Under the pieces are notes generated by a model that searched no databases, was not told where the DNA came from, and worked only from the letters and a program-made list of their open reading frames with translations. Source: Gemmatimonadota bacterium (GTDB taxonomy: Bacteria; Gemmatimonadota; Gemmatimonadetes; Longimicrobiales; Gaopeijiaceae). Taken from it: a stretch of 64,000 nucleotides of DNA. The stretch covers positions 1 through 64,000 of the forward strand of contig JBBEBG010000018.1 in assembly GCA_040882465.1 (NCBI GenBank), given 5' to 3'. Both the position numbers and the translations under genes were made by a program. This document shows, in pieces, positions 17,705 through 26,307 of the stretch. The first letter of the stretch is position 1. Every line of letters starts with the position of its first letter.

Positions 17705-19744
17705 GTGACGGGACTCACACTTCCCATCCTGATGTTTGGGGCGGCCGGGATTTTCCTGGCCGCCCTCTTTTATCTCCGGGACGAGGTCCCGGTCCGTGGG
17801 CGTTCCCTTCTTCTCGCCCTCCGCATCACCTCGATCGTCGTCGTGGTGCTTCTCCTCCTCGACCTGCGTCTCCCCGGAGCCGATCCCGCACGGGATGGTG
17901 CCGATGAGGGAAGCTGGGTCCTGGTGGATCCCGACCTCTCCCTCATCGTTGCCTCGGATGGCGAGAGGACGTTGTGGGAGGAGGGGGTCGGCCGCGCGGT
18001 CGAGGAGGTACGGCGAGGATCGAGTCTCGCTCTCGCCACTCCGCGGGGCCGAGGCCCGGAGGGGATGGATACGACCTCTCTCCGGCTGCGAGCTCCGGAC
18101 CATCCCCCCGGCGACATGGCCGAGGGTATCATTCGGTTGGGGGAATCCGGCGCGGATTCCGTGCTCGTTCTCTCCTCCTTCCGAATTCCGCCCGAGGAGC
18201 TCGGGCGAATCGCGGAAGTGACGCCGGTCCCGCTCAGATTCGAGCGTCTGGGAGGAGCGGTGCGGAACGCCGGCATCGGCGATCTCACTCTCCCCCCACA
18301 CGCTCCGGCGGACGAGGAGGTCGAAGGGCGGGTGACCATCTTCGCGGAGGGAGGGCTACCCGGGGATTCCCTGGACCTGGAGATCGCCGCCAACGGCCAA
18401 GCCGTCCACGTCGCGCGGCTTCCAGTTCCGGAGACCGGTGTAGAGCGAGGCGAGGACTTCATCCTCCCTGCGCCACCCTCGGGCGCCGCCCTCGTGCGAT
18501 ACACCGCGCGCGTGCGCCTCGGAGGCGACGTCTTCGCCGTGGACGATGAGCGGGCGGGCTGGGTGACCGTCGGCGACGAGGATCAGGGGATCCTCCTCCT
18601 CTCCCTCCGTCCGGATTGGGAGCCCCGGGTGCTCCTCCCCCTCCTGGAGGCCGTCACGGGGCTCGAGGGGGACGGATACCTCTTGTTGGGGAACGGACGG
18701 TTTCTCCCCCTCGCCGAGGGGAGCGAAGGAGTGGAGATTGTAGGGGAAGGCGTTTTTCGCGACAGAATCCCGCGCGCACGCATCCTCGTTCTGGACGGAG
18801 GTGCCGAGGCGATCGAGGGGTGGTTGGACGCGCTCGTGCGGAGCCATCCGAGGGTGGTCCACCTCCCGGACGATCCCGTCGGCGCCGCGCTCGTGGGAAT
18901 CCGGGTGGACGACCGCTGGGAAGGAGAGTGGGTCGTCGAACCCGAGATGGCCGCGTCGCCCGTCTCGCCGTTCCTGAGCGGCGTCCGGCTGGCGGGACTC
19001 CCCCCCCTCGCATCCCTCCTCCCGGTCACCGGCGAGTTTTCGGGAACCGTGGCGCTCACGGCGCGCAGGGCCCAGGTGGGGGATGCGCTCCCTGTCCTCC
19101 TCTTTCGCGAGACCCCGGCCGGACGCCGAGCGGTGATCCTCGCCGACGGCCTCTGGCGATGGGCAAGCCGGGAGGGCGCTTCCCGGGAAGTCTACCGGGG
19201 GATCTGGGGGGGAGTCGCGGATTGGCTTCTCTCCGCGACCGATCCGGTGGCGGGAACCCTCGTGGCCCCGGCGGAGCGCACGAGCCCGCGTGGGGAGCCG
19301 CTCGATTGGGATGTCGCGCCGGAAGCCGCCGGGTCCGTCCTCTCTCTCCTCCCGACCGATGTAGACCAGGCGGGGCGGTGGGACGCGCCGGTGAGTCCCG
19401 ACGACGCGCCCGCTTTCGAGGGGCCCATCATCCCGGGCGAAGACGGGGTCGCCACCACACCGGCCGTGGCCCCAGGGCTCTACCGCTACGAGGTTCGGGA
19501 AGCGGATGCCGCCCCGGACGCCCTTCCGACCGCCGTCGGAGTCGTGGAAGTCGAAGCGTGGGCTCCATCGCTCCGGCGCCCGCCGCTGGAGGTCGCCGGC
19601 CTGGAGCTTCCCGCCGCGACCAGGGCGGGGGAGAGGGAAGGCGGGGGCGGACGGCCCCTTCGGGCGCATCCATTCCCCTATCTTCTCCTTCTCCTCCTCC
19701 TCTGCGCGGAATGGATCGGACGGCGCGCCGTGGGGCTGCGGTAG
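17705..19744 (+). CDS. Uncharacterised membrane protein with N-terminal membrane pair and C-terminal anchor
   Basis: I do not recognise a firm family. The 679-residue product starts with two hydrophobic helices (about 5-23 and 33-54). About 590 mostly acidic residues rich in beta-strand-like patterns follow, and one more hydrophobic helix lies near 655-672 (PYLLLLLLLCAEWIG). This layout, a membrane pair, a large domain and then a C-terminal anchor, resembles BatA/VWA-type and glutamine-amidotransferase-like membrane proteins. No MIDAS motif is evident. The segment ILLLSLRPDWEPRVLL and the later LLFRETPAGRRAVILADGLW recall that group. It starts at GTG, 25 bases after the peptidase and 24 before ftsY, so it may be co-transcribed with them. 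Confidence 0.7.
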   Translation: MTGLTLPILMFGAAGIFLAALFYLRDEVPVRGRSLLLALRITSIVVVVLLLLDLRLPGADPARDGADEGSWVLVDPDLSLIVASDGERTLWEEGVGRAVEEVRRGSSLALATPRGRGPEGMDTTSLRLRAPDHPPGDMAEGIIRLGESGADSVLVLSSFRIPPEELGRIAEVTPVPLRFERLGGAVRNAGIGDLTLPPHAPADEEVEGRVTIFAEGGLPGDSLDLEIAANGQAVHVARLPVPETGVERGEDFILPAPPSGAALVRYTARVRLGGDVFAVDDERAGWVTVGDEDQGILLLSLRPDWEPRVLLPLLEAVTGLEGDGYLLLGNGRFLPLAEGSEGVEIVGEGVFRDRIPRARILVLDGGAEAIEGWLDALVRSHPRVVHLPDDPVGAALVGIRVDDRWEGEWVVEPEMAASPVSPFLSGVRLAGLPPLASLLPVTGEFSGTVALTARRAQVGDALPVLLFRETPAGRRAVILADGLWRWASREGASREVYRGIWGGVADWLLSATDPVAGTLVAPAERTSPRGEPLDWDVAPEAAGSVLSLLPTDVDQAGRWDAPVSPDDAPAFEGPIIPGEDGVATTPAVAPGLYRYEVREADAAPDALPTAVGVVEVEAWAPSLRRPPLEVAGLELPAATRAGEREGGGGRPLRAHPFPYLLLLLLLCAEWIGRRAVGLR

Positions 19745-19768
19745 ATCCAGACCACGAACGGCATCAGG

Positions 19769-20695
19769 ATGCGACTCTTCAGGAGCAAGGACGAAAAACG
19801 GAAAGGACTTTGGAAGCGCGTCGTGGACCTCGCGCTCACCGACGTGCGGGTCCTCGCCGGCGGGCTCGATCGCGACACGCTCGAAGGCCTCGAGGAGCGG
19901 CTCCTCGCGGCGGATTTCGGAGTCGCGGCGACGCTCCGGCTCGTGGACCGGGTGGAGGAGCTGGCCCGGAGGGGGAAGGTGACAGGTGCCGCCGGCCTCA
20001 GGGGGGCGGTCCGCGACGAGGTCGAGAAGATCCTCGCCCCGGCAGCGGACGCCGAGCTTGCGATGAATTCCTCCGGGGGGCCGACGGTCTATCTCGTCGT
20101 CGGAGTGAACGGGGTGGGGAAGACCACCTCGATCGCCAAGCTCGCGTACCGGTTCGTGGCGGCGGGAAAGTCAGTGCTCGTCGCCGCCGGGGACACCTTC
20201 AGAGCGGGCGCCGTGAATCAGCTCGAGGAGTGGGCGGGCCGCGTGGGCGCCGACTTCGTCCGGGGGCAGGCCGGAGGGGACCCGGCCGCCGTCGCCTTCG
20301 ACGCGATCGAGGCGGGGATATCCCGCGGGGTGGAGGTCGTCCTGATCGATACCGCGGGGCGACTTCACACGAACGCGGGACTCATGGAGGAGCTGAAAAA
20401 AGTGGACCGGGTCGTTCGCCGGAAGCTCGACGGCGCTCCGCACGAAACACTCATCGTCCTCGACGCCACGGTGGGGCAAAACGCGCTTTCGCAGCTCCGG
20501 GCCTTCGGTGAGGTCGTGACCCCGACCGGCATCATACTGGCCAAGCTCGATTCGACCGCCCGGGGCGGAATCGTCGTGGCCGTCCTTCAGGAGTTCGGGG
20601 TGCCCGTCAAGCTCGTGGGAGTGGGGGAGGGGGTCGAGGATCTGGAGCCGTTCGACCGCGCGGCGTTCCTCGATGGCGTCTTCGGCGAAGGGTGA
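19769..20695 (+). CDS. ftsY: Signal recognition particle receptor FtsY
   Basis: FtsY is the SRP receptor GTPase that delivers ribosomes carrying membrane proteins to the translocon. The 308-residue product has the helical N domain at about 10-95, and a G domain with the P-loop GVNGVGKTT at 112-120, DTFRAGAVNQL, DTAGR at 194-198 and the AKLDSTARGG motif near 255. It lacks the long acidic A domain of E. coli FtsY and starts almost directly with the N domain, as in many compact FtsY proteins. The 23-base remainder between its stop and the chosen recG start contains the recG ribosome site. Confidence 0.96.
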   Translation: MRLFRSKDEKRKGLWKRVVDLALTDVRVLAGGLDRDTLEGLEERLLAADFGVAATLRLVDRVEELARRGKVTGAAGLRGAVRDEVEKILAPAADAELAMNSSGGPTVYLVVGVNGVGKTTSIAKLAYRFVAAGKSVLVAAGDTFRAGAVNQLEEWAGRVGADFVRGQAGGDPAAVAFDAIEAGISRGVEVVLIDTAGRLHTNAGLMEELKKVDRVVRRKLDGAPHETLIVLDATVGQNALSQLRAFGEVVTPTGIILAKLDSTARGGIVVAVLQEFGVPVKLVGVGEGVEDLEPFDRAAFLDGVFGEG

Positions 20696-20699
20696 GCCC

Positions 20700-22805
20700 G
20701 TGGGTTTTTCGCAGCTGGACCGGCCCGTCCAGTTTCTCAAGGGTGTCGGACCGAAGCGATCCCAGTCTCTGAAGAAGCTCGGGATCGGGACCGCGCGCGA
20801 CCTTCTCTTTCACATCCCCCGTCGCTACGACGACGCCTCGACGATCCACCCGATTGCTTCTCTCCAGGTGGGGATGGACGCGACCGTGGTCGGCCGGGTG
20901 CGTTCGAAGGGGATCATTCCCACCCGTTCCGGGCTCCGGGTCTTCCAGGCGGTTCTCGAGGACGATTCGGGCTACATCACCTGTTCTTGGCCCGGTCAGC
21001 CCTGGGTGGAGCGAAAGATCCGGGAAGGGGACGAGATCCTCGCGACCGGCCCCGTCCGGCACTTCCACGGCCACCAGCTCCACCCCCGGGAGTTCACCCT
21101 CATCTCGCGCACGGGGCGCGACGAGGAGGATCGGGCTCCGGGAACGATCTTCGTCACCTACCCTGCGGCGGATGAGGTTCCCCAGTGGGTGCTCCGCCGC
21201 ATCTTCAGCCGGAATCTCGACTTCCTCCTCGAGCAGATTCCCGAGGAGGAATATCTCGCGGATGAGGTTCGTGAAGAGCTCGGCCTTCCTCCCCTCGCCG
21301 AGGCATTTCGCCGCCTCCACCGTCCCGACACGGTGCGCGACCCGGAAGAAGGTCGCCGCCGCCTCGCCTTCGACGAGCTCTTTTTCCTTCAACTGGTGCA
21401 GGCGATCGCTCGCCACCGAGAAACCGAGGTGGAGCCCGGAATCGCGTTCCAGCGCACCAACCAGCTCATCCGCCCCCTTCACGAGAGCCTTCCCTTCCGT
21501 CTGACGGAGGCGCAGGCCCGCGTGCTTCGCGAGATCTACGAGGACATGGGGTCCTCCCGCCGGATGAACCGCTTCCTCCAAGGCGACGTCGGATCCGGGA
21601 AGACGCTCGTCGCCCTCTTCGCGATTCTCCTCGCGGCCGAGGGCGGTTACCAGTCCGCTTTCATGGCCCCGACGGAGCTCTTGGCGGAACAACACGTCAC
21701 GCAGATCCGAGCCCTCCTCGCGGGTGCGGGGCTCGACCTCCCGGTCATTCTCCTCACGGGCCGGATGGGAGCGCGGGAACGGCGGGACGCGCTCGCCGCG
21801 CTGGACACGGGCGGCGAGGGAATCATCGCCGTGGGTACCCATGCCCTCATCCAGGAGGGAGTGCGATTTCGCCGCCTCGGGCTGGTGGTCGTGGATGAGC
21901 AGCACCGCTTCGGGGTGCGCCAGCGCATGGCCCTGGCCGAAGGGGTGAATGACGAGGCGCGCCCGGACGTCCTCGTCATGTCCGCGACCCCCATCCCCCG
22001 GTCGCTGGCCCTGACCCTCTTCGGGGATCTCGACCTGAGCGTTCTCGACGAGATCCCTCCCGGGAGGCCTCCCGTGCAGACGATCCTGCACGGTTCCGGA
22101 GAAAGGGAGAGAGCCTATGCCCGGGTGAAGGAAGAGCTCGCGCAGGGACGACAGGGCTACATCGTGTATCCTCTGGTGGAGGAGTCGGAACGCTCCGAGC
22201 TGCGTGCGGCGACCCAGGAATTCGAGCGGCTTGCGACGGAGGTCTTTCCGGGGGAAAGGCTCGGCCTCTTACACGGCCAGCTCTCCTCCGACGAAAAGGA
22301 CCGGGTCATGCGGGCGTTCCGCGACGGCGAGATCCGGGTGATCGTGGCAACCTCGGTGATCGAGGTCGGGATCGACGTTCCGAATGCGACCTTCATGGTG
22401 ATCGAACACGGGGATCGCTTCGGGTTGAGCCAGCTCCACCAGCTCCGGGGGCGGGTGGGGAGGGGGCCCCACCCGTCCGTGTGCATCGTCATCGCGGATC
22501 CGGGGGAACAATCCCAGGAGCGCCTCGCCGTCTTCCGCGAGACGACCGACGGCTTTAGGATCGCCCAGGCCGACCTCCAGATCCGGGGGCAGGGAGACCT
22601 CTTCGGTGCCCAGCAACACGGTCGGGACCTTCTCCTTCGCTTTGCGGACCTGGGGAGGGACGAGGGGCTCCTCACGCTGGCGCGTCGGTTGGCGCGGGAG
22701 GTCGTGGCGCGTGACGCCGAGCTCGCACGCGGGGAACATGCGAGAATTCGTGAGCTCCTGGAGGGGCGGCACGCTGAGCGGCTTCGGATGTGGCGGGTGG
22801 GATAA
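20700..22805 (+). CDS. recG: ATP-dependent DNA helicase RecG
   Basis: RecG reverses stalled replication forks and branch-migrates Holliday junctions. The product has the N-terminal wedge with an OB fold (LKGVGPKRSQSLKKLGI at the start), and superfamily 2 helicase motifs GDVGSGKT, DEQHRFG, MSATPIPRSLALT, TSVIEVGIDVPNA and QLRGRVGRG. I place the start at GTG 20700 (701 residues), because AAGGGTGAG lies just upstream. ATG 20673 would add nine residues, overlap ftsY by 23 bases and has no ribosome site. Confidence 0.95.
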   Translation: MGFSQLDRPVQFLKGVGPKRSQSLKKLGIGTARDLLFHIPRRYDDASTIHPIASLQVGMDATVVGRVRSKGIIPTRSGLRVFQAVLEDDSGYITCSWPGQPWVERKIREGDEILATGPVRHFHGHQLHPREFTLISRTGRDEEDRAPGTIFVTYPAADEVPQWVLRRIFSRNLDFLLEQIPEEEYLADEVREELGLPPLAEAFRRLHRPDTVRDPEEGRRRLAFDELFFLQLVQAIARHRETEVEPGIAFQRTNQLIRPLHESLPFRLTEAQARVLREIYEDMGSSRRMNRFLQGDVGSGKTLVALFAILLAAEGGYQSAFMAPTELLAEQHVTQIRALLAGAGLDLPVILLTGRMGARERRDALAALDTGGEGIIAVGTHALIQEGVRFRRLGLVVVDEQHRFGVRQRMALAEGVNDEARPDVLVMSATPIPRSLALTLFGDLDLSVLDEIPPGRPPVQTILHGSGERERAYARVKEELAQGRQGYIVYPLVEESERSELRAATQEFERLATEVFPGERLGLLHGQLSSDEKDRVMRAFRDGEIRVIVATSVIEVGIDVPNATFMVIEHGDRFGLSQLHQLRGRVGRGPHPSVCIVIADPGEQSQERLAVFRETTDGFRIAQADLQIRGQGDLFGAQQHGRDLLLRFADLGRDEGLLTLARRLAREVVARDAELARGEHARIRELLEGRHAERLRMWRVG

Positions 22806-22831
22806 TCCAGGGACACAGAGGAGGAGGGTGG

Positions 22832-24136
22832 ATGGGAGGAGGTGAGGAGCTCGTCGAGGTTCGCCGGCTCGCGGAGCATGCGGGAGAGACGGTCTCGGTG
22901 GCGGGCTGGGTCGAGACCTTTCGGGCGCACGGAAAGCTGGCCTTCGCCGTGATCCGCGACGGGACCGGGGTCGTTCAGTGTGTTCTCGCCCGTTCAGAGC
23001 TCGATCCGGCGGTCTGGGAAAGGGCGGCGACGCTGACGCAGGAGTCGAGCGTGAGGGTCACCGGCACGGTGCGTCCGGAGCCCCGGTCCCCGGGAGGTTT
23101 TGAGATCGGCGTGACCGAGCTCGAGGTGATCGGGGAGTCCGCCGGGTACCCGATCCAGCCAAAGGAGCATGGGGTCGAGTTCCTCATGGACCACCGTCAC
23201 CTCTGGATCCGCTCGACGCAGCAACGCGCGGTGCTCCGCGTCCGATCCGAGATCATGCAGGGGGTCACGGACTTTTTTTATGCGGAGGGATTCACACGGA
23301 TCGATGCGCCGGTCCTGACCGGCTCGATCGGGGAGTCCGCGGGCACCCTCTTCTCGACCGACTACTTCGGGGAGACGGCGTACCTCGCGCAGACCGGGCA
23401 GCTGTACATCGAAGCCGCCTGCCCGGCCTTCCGAAAGGTGTACTGCTTCGGCCCGACCTTTCGCGCCGAGAAGTCGAAGACGCGCCGGCACCTCACCGAG
23501 TTCTGGATGGTCGAGCCCGAGGTCGCGTTCGCGAATTCCGACGACAACATGGCGCTCCAGGAGCGTTTCGTGAGCTACCTCGTGGGGCGGGCCCTCGAAC
23601 GGTGCGCCGAGGAGCTCGCGTCGCTCGAGCGGGATACGAGCAAGCTCGAGTCCGTGTCACCCCCTTTTCCGCGGCTGTCCTACTCCGAAGCGGTGGAACT
23701 CCTCCGGTCCCGCGGTAGCGAGATCGAATGGGGGAGCGACCTCGCGGGGTCGGACGAGACCCTCCTTTCCGGTGACCTCGACCGGCCTCTCTTCGTCTAC
23801 AATTATCCGCGAGAGGCGAAGGCCTTCTACATGAAGGAGAATCCAGCGGACCCCAGGACCGTGCTTTGCAACGATCTCCTTGCCCCGGAGGGTTACGGAG
23901 AGATCATCGGGGGGAGCCAGCGCGAGGACGATTTCGCCCGACTCCTGGGGCGCATTCGTGAGGAAAAGCTCCCGGAGGAGGCCTACTCCTGGTATCTGGA
24001 TCTGCGCCGCTACGGGACTTTCGTACACTCCGGGTTCGGACTCGGGATCGAGCGAACCGTCGCCTGGATCACTGGACGGTCGCATGTGCGTGAGCTCATT
24101 CCCTTCCCACGCCTCATGAACCGGCTTCACCCGTAG
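22832..24136 (+). CDS. asnS: Asparagine-tRNA ligase
   Basis: This class IIb aminoacyl-tRNA synthetase charges tRNA-Asn directly. The 434-residue product has an N-terminal OB anticodon-binding domain (VSVAGWVETFRAHGK...IRDGTGVVQ). Its catalytic domain has motif 2 FRAEKSKTRRHLTEFWMVE, the GGSQREDD segment that is typical of AsnRS rather than AspRS, and motif 3 GLGIERTVAW. The ATG at 22832 is chosen because GAGGAGGAGG precedes it. A longer reading frame from 22790 overlaps recG and is probably not used. AsnRS together with AspRS (at the window end) implies direct charging of Asn is available. Confidence 0.95.
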   Translation: MGGGEELVEVRRLAEHAGETVSVAGWVETFRAHGKLAFAVIRDGTGVVQCVLARSELDPAVWERAATLTQESSVRVTGTVRPEPRSPGGFEIGVTELEVIGESAGYPIQPKEHGVEFLMDHRHLWIRSTQQRAVLRVRSEIMQGVTDFFYAEGFTRIDAPVLTGSIGESAGTLFSTDYFGETAYLAQTGQLYIEAACPAFRKVYCFGPTFRAEKSKTRRHLTEFWMVEPEVAFANSDDNMALQERFVSYLVGRALERCAEELASLERDTSKLESVSPPFPRLSYSEAVELLRSRGSEIEWGSDLAGSDETLLSGDLDRPLFVYNYPREAKAFYMKENPADPRTVLCNDLLAPEGYGEIIGGSQREDDFARLLGRIREEKLPEEAYSWYLDLRRYGTFVHSGFGLGIERTVAWITGRSHVRELIPFPRLMNRLHP

Positions 24137-24159
24137 CCGGCCTCGGAAGGGAAGCGACC

Positions 24160-25197
24160 ATGGCCGACGTCGTGCTCAACCTGAGGGACGAGCGCCCCAT
24201 CTGGACCATTCCCGCATGGGCCGTGGGTGAGATTGCGGGCGCGATTCCCTCGAGTTGGATCCTTCACATTGCATCGGGCCCCGCCGACGGCTCGGGGGAC
24301 GGCGGTGGGTCCCCGCCGCCCGAGGTCCTGGATGCGCTTCAGGGAGCTAAGATCTACTTCGGCTTCGGGGTGCCCCCCTCGGTCCTCGAGGTGGGAAGAG
24401 GGACCCTTCGCTGGGTTCATTCCGCGGCGGCAGGCGTCGGGAGCTCCCTGCAAGAGGCGATGCGTGCCTCCGAAGTGCGATTCACGAACTCGGCCGGAAT
24501 CCACGGCCCTCCGATCGCCGAGACGGTGCTCGCGATGCTCCTCCATTTTGTCCGAGGACTCGACTTCGCGGTCGCGGCTCAGGCGCGGGGCACCTGGGAC
24601 ACGGAACCGTTTCTCTCGGCCGAGACTCCAGTCCGGGAGATCGCGGGGATGACCGTCGGGATCCTGGGATACGGCGGGATCGGGAGGGAGATCGCCTGCC
24701 GGGTAGGGGCGCTCGGTGCGCACGTGCTCGGACTTTGCCGCGCGGAGCGGGGCGGGGACGTAGATGAGATTGGCGTCGAGCTCCTCCATGGGAAGGCGGG
24801 GCTCGACCGCCTCGTCGCGGAGAGCGAGGCGCTCGTCGTCGCCGCTCCGCTGACGGCGGAAACCCGGGGAGTTCTCTCCGCCGAAAGGATTCGAGCGATT
24901 CCGAAGGGGGCCCTCCTAATCAACGTCTCCCGGGGCGCCCTCGTGGACGAGGAAGCCCTCGTCGCGGCGCTCCGGGACGGCCACCTCCGCGGCGCGGGGC
25001 TCGATGTGTTCGCGACCGAGCCCCTTCCCGTGGATCACCCCCTCTGGAACCTTCCGAACGTCCTTCTGACCCCGCATACGGCGGCGGTCTCGCGGGGATT
25101 CTGGCGGCGGGAGACCGATCTGATCCTGGAGAACTTACGGCGCTTCCTCGCGGGCGAATCACTCATCAACGAGGTGGATCGGGTGCGGGGGTATTGA
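24160..25197 (+). CDS. D-2-hydroxyacid dehydrogenase family protein (NAD(P)-dependent)
   Basis: The 345-residue product belongs to the D-isomer-specific 2-hydroxyacid dehydrogenases, which interconvert 2-keto and D-2-hydroxy acids. The Rossmann motif GILGYGGIG lies near residues 167-175. The catalytic triad is visible in order: arginine in INVSRGALVDE, glutamate in DVFATEPLP and histidine in LLTPHTAAVS. Substrate cannot be told from sequence. Phosphoglycerate dehydrogenase is less likely because there is no C-terminal ACT or ASB domain. It is the last gene before the inverted-repeat element at 25211. Confidence 0.88.
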   Translation: MADVVLNLRDERPIWTIPAWAVGEIAGAIPSSWILHIASGPADGSGDGGGSPPPEVLDALQGAKIYFGFGVPPSVLEVGRGTLRWVHSAAAGVGSSLQEAMRASEVRFTNSAGIHGPPIAETVLAMLLHFVRGLDFAVAAQARGTWDTEPFLSAETPVREIAGMTVGILGYGGIGREIACRVGALGAHVLGLCRAERGGDVDEIGVELLHGKAGLDRLVAESEALVVAAPLTAETRGVLSAERIRAIPKGALLINVSRGALVDEEALVAALRDGHLRGAGLDVFATEPLPVDHPLWNLPNVLLTPHTAAVSRGFWRRETDLILENLRRFLAGESLINEVDRVRGY

Positions 25198-25210
25198 GCC
25201 GGCGGCGAAC

Positions 25211-25330
25211 GCGGCGCACAACGAAGGGGGGAGGGGTCGGCCTCCCTACCATCCGCTGTCCCGCCCCGCCGCCCCTCCTCCGCGCCTCCCGGACGGTCGG
25301 CCGACCCCTCCCCCCTTCATTGTGCGCCGC
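25211..25330. repeat. Long inverted-repeat element, copy 1 (between convergent genes)
   Basis: Two 32-base arms (25211-25242 and 25299-25330) are complementary at 31 of 32 positions and enclose 56 bases. The inner left end reads CTCCCTACC and the inner right end reads CCCGGACGGTCGGC. The same two motifs flank the loop of the second element at 60522-60647, although the arms of the two elements differ. It lies 13 bases after the dehydrogenase stop and 14 bases beyond the mazG stop, so its transcript from either side would fold into a very stable hairpin and could end or protect both mRNAs. No U tract follows the stem. Confidence 0.9.
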
Positions 25331-25344
25331 TTCCCAGTGAGGTC

Positions 25345-26187
25345 CTATTTCTCCCCCCGTTTCACCTCGTCCCAGAGCGCATCCATCTCCTCGAGGGAGC
25401 CGCCCGGGATGGGGAGGCCACGTTCGCGTGCCAGTAGTTCCATCGCATTGAATCGCTTGCGGAACTTAATGTTAGCTTCTTCTAGTGCAGGTCCGGCATG
25501 AAGCCCGGAGAGGCGAGCGAAATTCACGACCGCGAAGAGGAGATCGCCGATTTCCTCCGCCAACCGAAGTGGGTTTGCATCGGCCGCCGCCTCTTCGACC
25601 TCGGCCAGCTCTTCTTTCACCTTCGCCATCGCGCCGGAAGGGTTGGCCCAGTCGAATCCGGCACTCGAGGCCTTCTCCTGGAGGCGGTGCGCTCGGAGGA
25701 GGGAGTCGAGGCCGCCCGGGAGACCATCCAGGGTGCGGAGTCCACTCGCATCACCTTCACGCTGGGCGGTTTCGCGCCTCTCCCGGGCCTTGATCGTTTC
25801 CCACCCCACCTTTTCTCCGGTCCCGAAAAGGTGCGGGTGACGGCGCGCGATTTTCTCCTCGAGTCCACGCACGACCTCTTCGCGGGTGAACCTCCTCTCT
25901 TCTTCGCCGATCACGATCTGAAAGGCGAGATTGAGAAGGAGGTCGCCGAGCTCGTCCCGGAGTGCGCGTTCATCGCCGCCGTGAATCGCATCCACGACCT
26001 CGTGGGTTTCTTCGAGGAGATGGGGAACGAGAGTGCTGGGGGTCTGGCGCCGGTCCCAGGGATCGTGCTCGCGGAGGAAGGAGACGAGCGCGAGGGCGCG
26101 ATCGAGGACGCCCGGACGGTCGGAAGAGGGCGGGCGGGGATCCGCGGATCGGCTTCCCTCCTCGCCCCCATGCTTGCCGCTTCCCAT
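25345..26187 (-). CDS. mazG: Nucleoside triphosphate pyrophosphohydrolase MazG
   Basis: MazG hydrolyses (d)NTPs to monophosphates and pyrophosphate, acting in pool sanitation and stress response. The protein has tandem MazG domains. The first, around HLLEETHEVVDAI...ELGDLLLNLAFQ, carries the EExxE and ExxD metal ligands. The second lies around VKEELAEVEEAA...EEIGDLLFAVVNFAR. I chose ATG 26187 (280 residues) because GGAGAG lies 3 bases upstream. A longer frame to 26295 would nearly reach the alr start and adds a low-complexity leader. It is convergent with the dehydrogenase and divergent from alr. Confidence 0.92.
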   Translation of the reverse strand: MGSGKHGGEEGSRSADPRPPSSDRPGVLDRALALVSFLREHDPWDRRQTPSTLVPHLLEETHEVVDAIHGGDERALRDELGDLLLNLAFQIVIGEEERRFTREEVVRGLEEKIARRHPHLFGTGEKVGWETIKARERRETAQREGDASGLRTLDGLPGGLDSLLRAHRLQEKASSAGFDWANPSGAMAKVKEELAEVEEAAADANPLRLAEEIGDLLFAVVNFARLSGLHAGPALEEANIKFRKRFNAMELLARERGLPIPGGSLEEMDALWDEVKRGEK

Positions 26188-26307
26188 CAGCTCTCCGGTC
26201 GCTCGCGCTTCCCCATCCGACCCTCCCAAAGATTCGGGACCCCGCGGAGGATCGCCGCCTCCGTACGCCCTTGCTCGGGGGGTACTTTGTGGCATCTTTC
26301 TGCGACC

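Noticed and set aside
26111-26123. A third copy of the 13-mer CCCGGACGGTCGG inside mazG
   Set aside because: It lies within the mazG coding frame, without the partner motif CTCCCTACC or inverted arms, so it is probably a chance match and not another element.
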